DNA from: Bacteroidales bacterium
GTDB lineage: Bacteria; Bacteroidota; Bacteroidia; Bacteroidales; UBA12077
Length of the DNA stretch: 64,000 nt
Assembly (NCBI GenBank): GCA_030637515.1
Contig: DAOWGM010000144.1
Span: 1 to 64,000, forward strand
Direction: 5' to 3'
Under the pieces are notes generated by a model. It was not told where the DNA came from. It was given only the letters and a program-made list of their open reading frames with translations, and did not search any database. This document shows, piece after piece, positions 63,339 to 64,000 of the stretch. The first letter of the stretch is position 1, and each line of letters starts with the position of its first letter. The position numbers were made by a program, and so were the translations under genes.

Positions 63339-64000
63339 TTAATCTAAATTCTTTTCTCTAAAAATAAATAATCCTGTAAAAGTTATCAATCCATTTAAGA
63401 TTAATAATTCAAAGCCAAATTTATAGCCTCCTAAAATTGATCCTGAATAATAATTTAAAATATAGCAGATTACCGGTGAAACTATTGCAATTATCGGTAC
63501 TAATTTATCTTTTGTTTTAAATTTGGTTAATAAGCCAAAAGCATACATACCTAATAATGGTCCATATGTGTAACCCGCTACTCTGAATATAGCACTTATT
63601 ACACTTTCATTATTTATTGAGTTGAATATTAATATTACAACAACCAGGGTTGCAGAAACACCAATGTGGACTTTCTTACGAATTGTTTTAAGTTCTTTTT
63701 CGGTTTTATTCTGCGGATTTAAAATATCAACAGTAAATGAAGTTGTTAAAGCAGTAAGTGCTGAATCGGCACTACTATATGCAGCAGCAACTAATCCAAT
63801 TATAAAAAATATAGCAACAGCCGGATTTAAATAACCTTGAGTAGCAATAAGAGGAAATAAATCATCTGTCCTATCGGGAATAGCTATTCCATTCTTTTGT
63901 GCAAATACTACCAATAAAACACCTAAAGACATAAACATGAGATTTACAGGAACTAATGCAAAACTCATCCAATACATGTTCTTTTTTGCTTCCTTAATAT
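63339..64000 (-). CDS. Sodium:solute symporter, N-terminus beyond window edge
   Basis: The last 220 residues of an SSF/SSS-family inner-membrane transporter. The reading frame is open to the window end. The segment YSSADSALTALTTSFTVDIL is the family signature, followed by several membrane helices, the last ending in a short charged tail (FREKNLD). The methionine near 63977 is internal, not the start. The full protein is probably about 480-550 aa. The substrate cannot be told from the C-terminal part. Confidence 0.88.
   Translation of the reverse strand, partial: IKEAKKNMYWMSFALVPVNLMFMSLGVLLVVFAQKNGIAIPDRTDDLFPLIATQGYLNPAVAIFFIIGLVAAAYSSADSALTALTTSFTVDILNPQNKTEKELKTIRKKVHIGVSATLVVVILIFNSINNESVISAIFRVAGYTYGPLLGMYAFGLLTKFKTKDKLVPIIAIVSPVICYILNYYSGSILGGYKFGFELLILNGLITFTGLFIFREKNLD

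Overview
The window is AT-rich DNA from a member of the Bacteroidota, probably a Bacteroidales/Marinilabiliales-like, at least partly anaerobic marine or sediment lineage. The exact taxon is inference. The signs are: two giant secreted proteins with type IX secretion sorting tails (one type A, one type B); a TonB-dependent receptor paired with a DUF4249 lipoprotein; a DUF4924 protein; starts without Shine-Dalgarno sequences; and several TAnnTTTG promoter -7 boxes, two of them with a TTG box 18-20 bases upstream. A two-subunit 2-oxoacid:ferredoxin oxidoreductase fits ferredoxin-based, low-oxygen metabolism. I see no rRNA, tRNA, CRISPR array, insertion sequence or prophage. Most of the window is ordinary chromosomal housekeeping DNA.

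Layout. (1) 1-1214: 3'-truncated glutamate dehydrogenase. (2) 1536-9681: the least ordinary block. A sensor-nucleotidyltransferase and a metallophosphoesterase run on the plus strand toward two very large minus-strand proteins. These combine a degenerate receiver, an intact receiver, a PEP-synthase-type ATP-grasp domain and an unusual C-terminal domain, and lack the phosphohistidine and PEP-binding domains. (3) 9933-12930: korAB with a terminator and a leader hairpin. (4) 13135-20418: gamma carbonic anhydrase, then murI and an envelope operon of two barrels, uppS, bamA and two ompH/skp genes. (5) 20505-26428: nadK, a small BamA-family protein and a CBS protein, divergent from pdxJ and an alpha/beta hydrolase; then an exonuclease and udk. 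(6) 26504-39775: Dabb protein, manA, and two divergent giant surface proteins (1828 aa type A; 2117 aa with about 17 PKD units, type B). (7) 39902-46468: DCC protein, DUF4924, S4 protein, pth, rplY, prs, engB, LysE-type exporter, aldehyde dehydrogenase. (8) 46618-52421: EamA exporter, lnt, TonB receptor, DUF4249 lipoprotein. (9) 52477-58262: zinc-ribbon protein, Nif3, MerR, a beta-propeller protein and two colinear M23 peptidases, divergent from alaS (58418-61036). (10) 61054-64000: a palindromic element, a long-chain acyl-CoA synthetase and a 5'-truncated sodium:solute symporter.

How the genes work together. The envelope genes form a coherent set: UppS makes the lipid carrier, MurI makes D-glutamate for peptidoglycan, BamA with Skp-like chaperones inserts barrels, Lnt matures lipoproteins, and M23 peptidases trim the wall. 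Translation and nucleotide genes (alaS, pth, rplY, engB, prs, udk) are scattered among them. The strongest candidate for something undescribed is block 2, where one sensor module occurs both on a nucleotidyltransferase and on one of the receiver/ATP-grasp proteins. This suggests a shared input to a protein-modification or signalling circuit. The function is inferred from domain content only.
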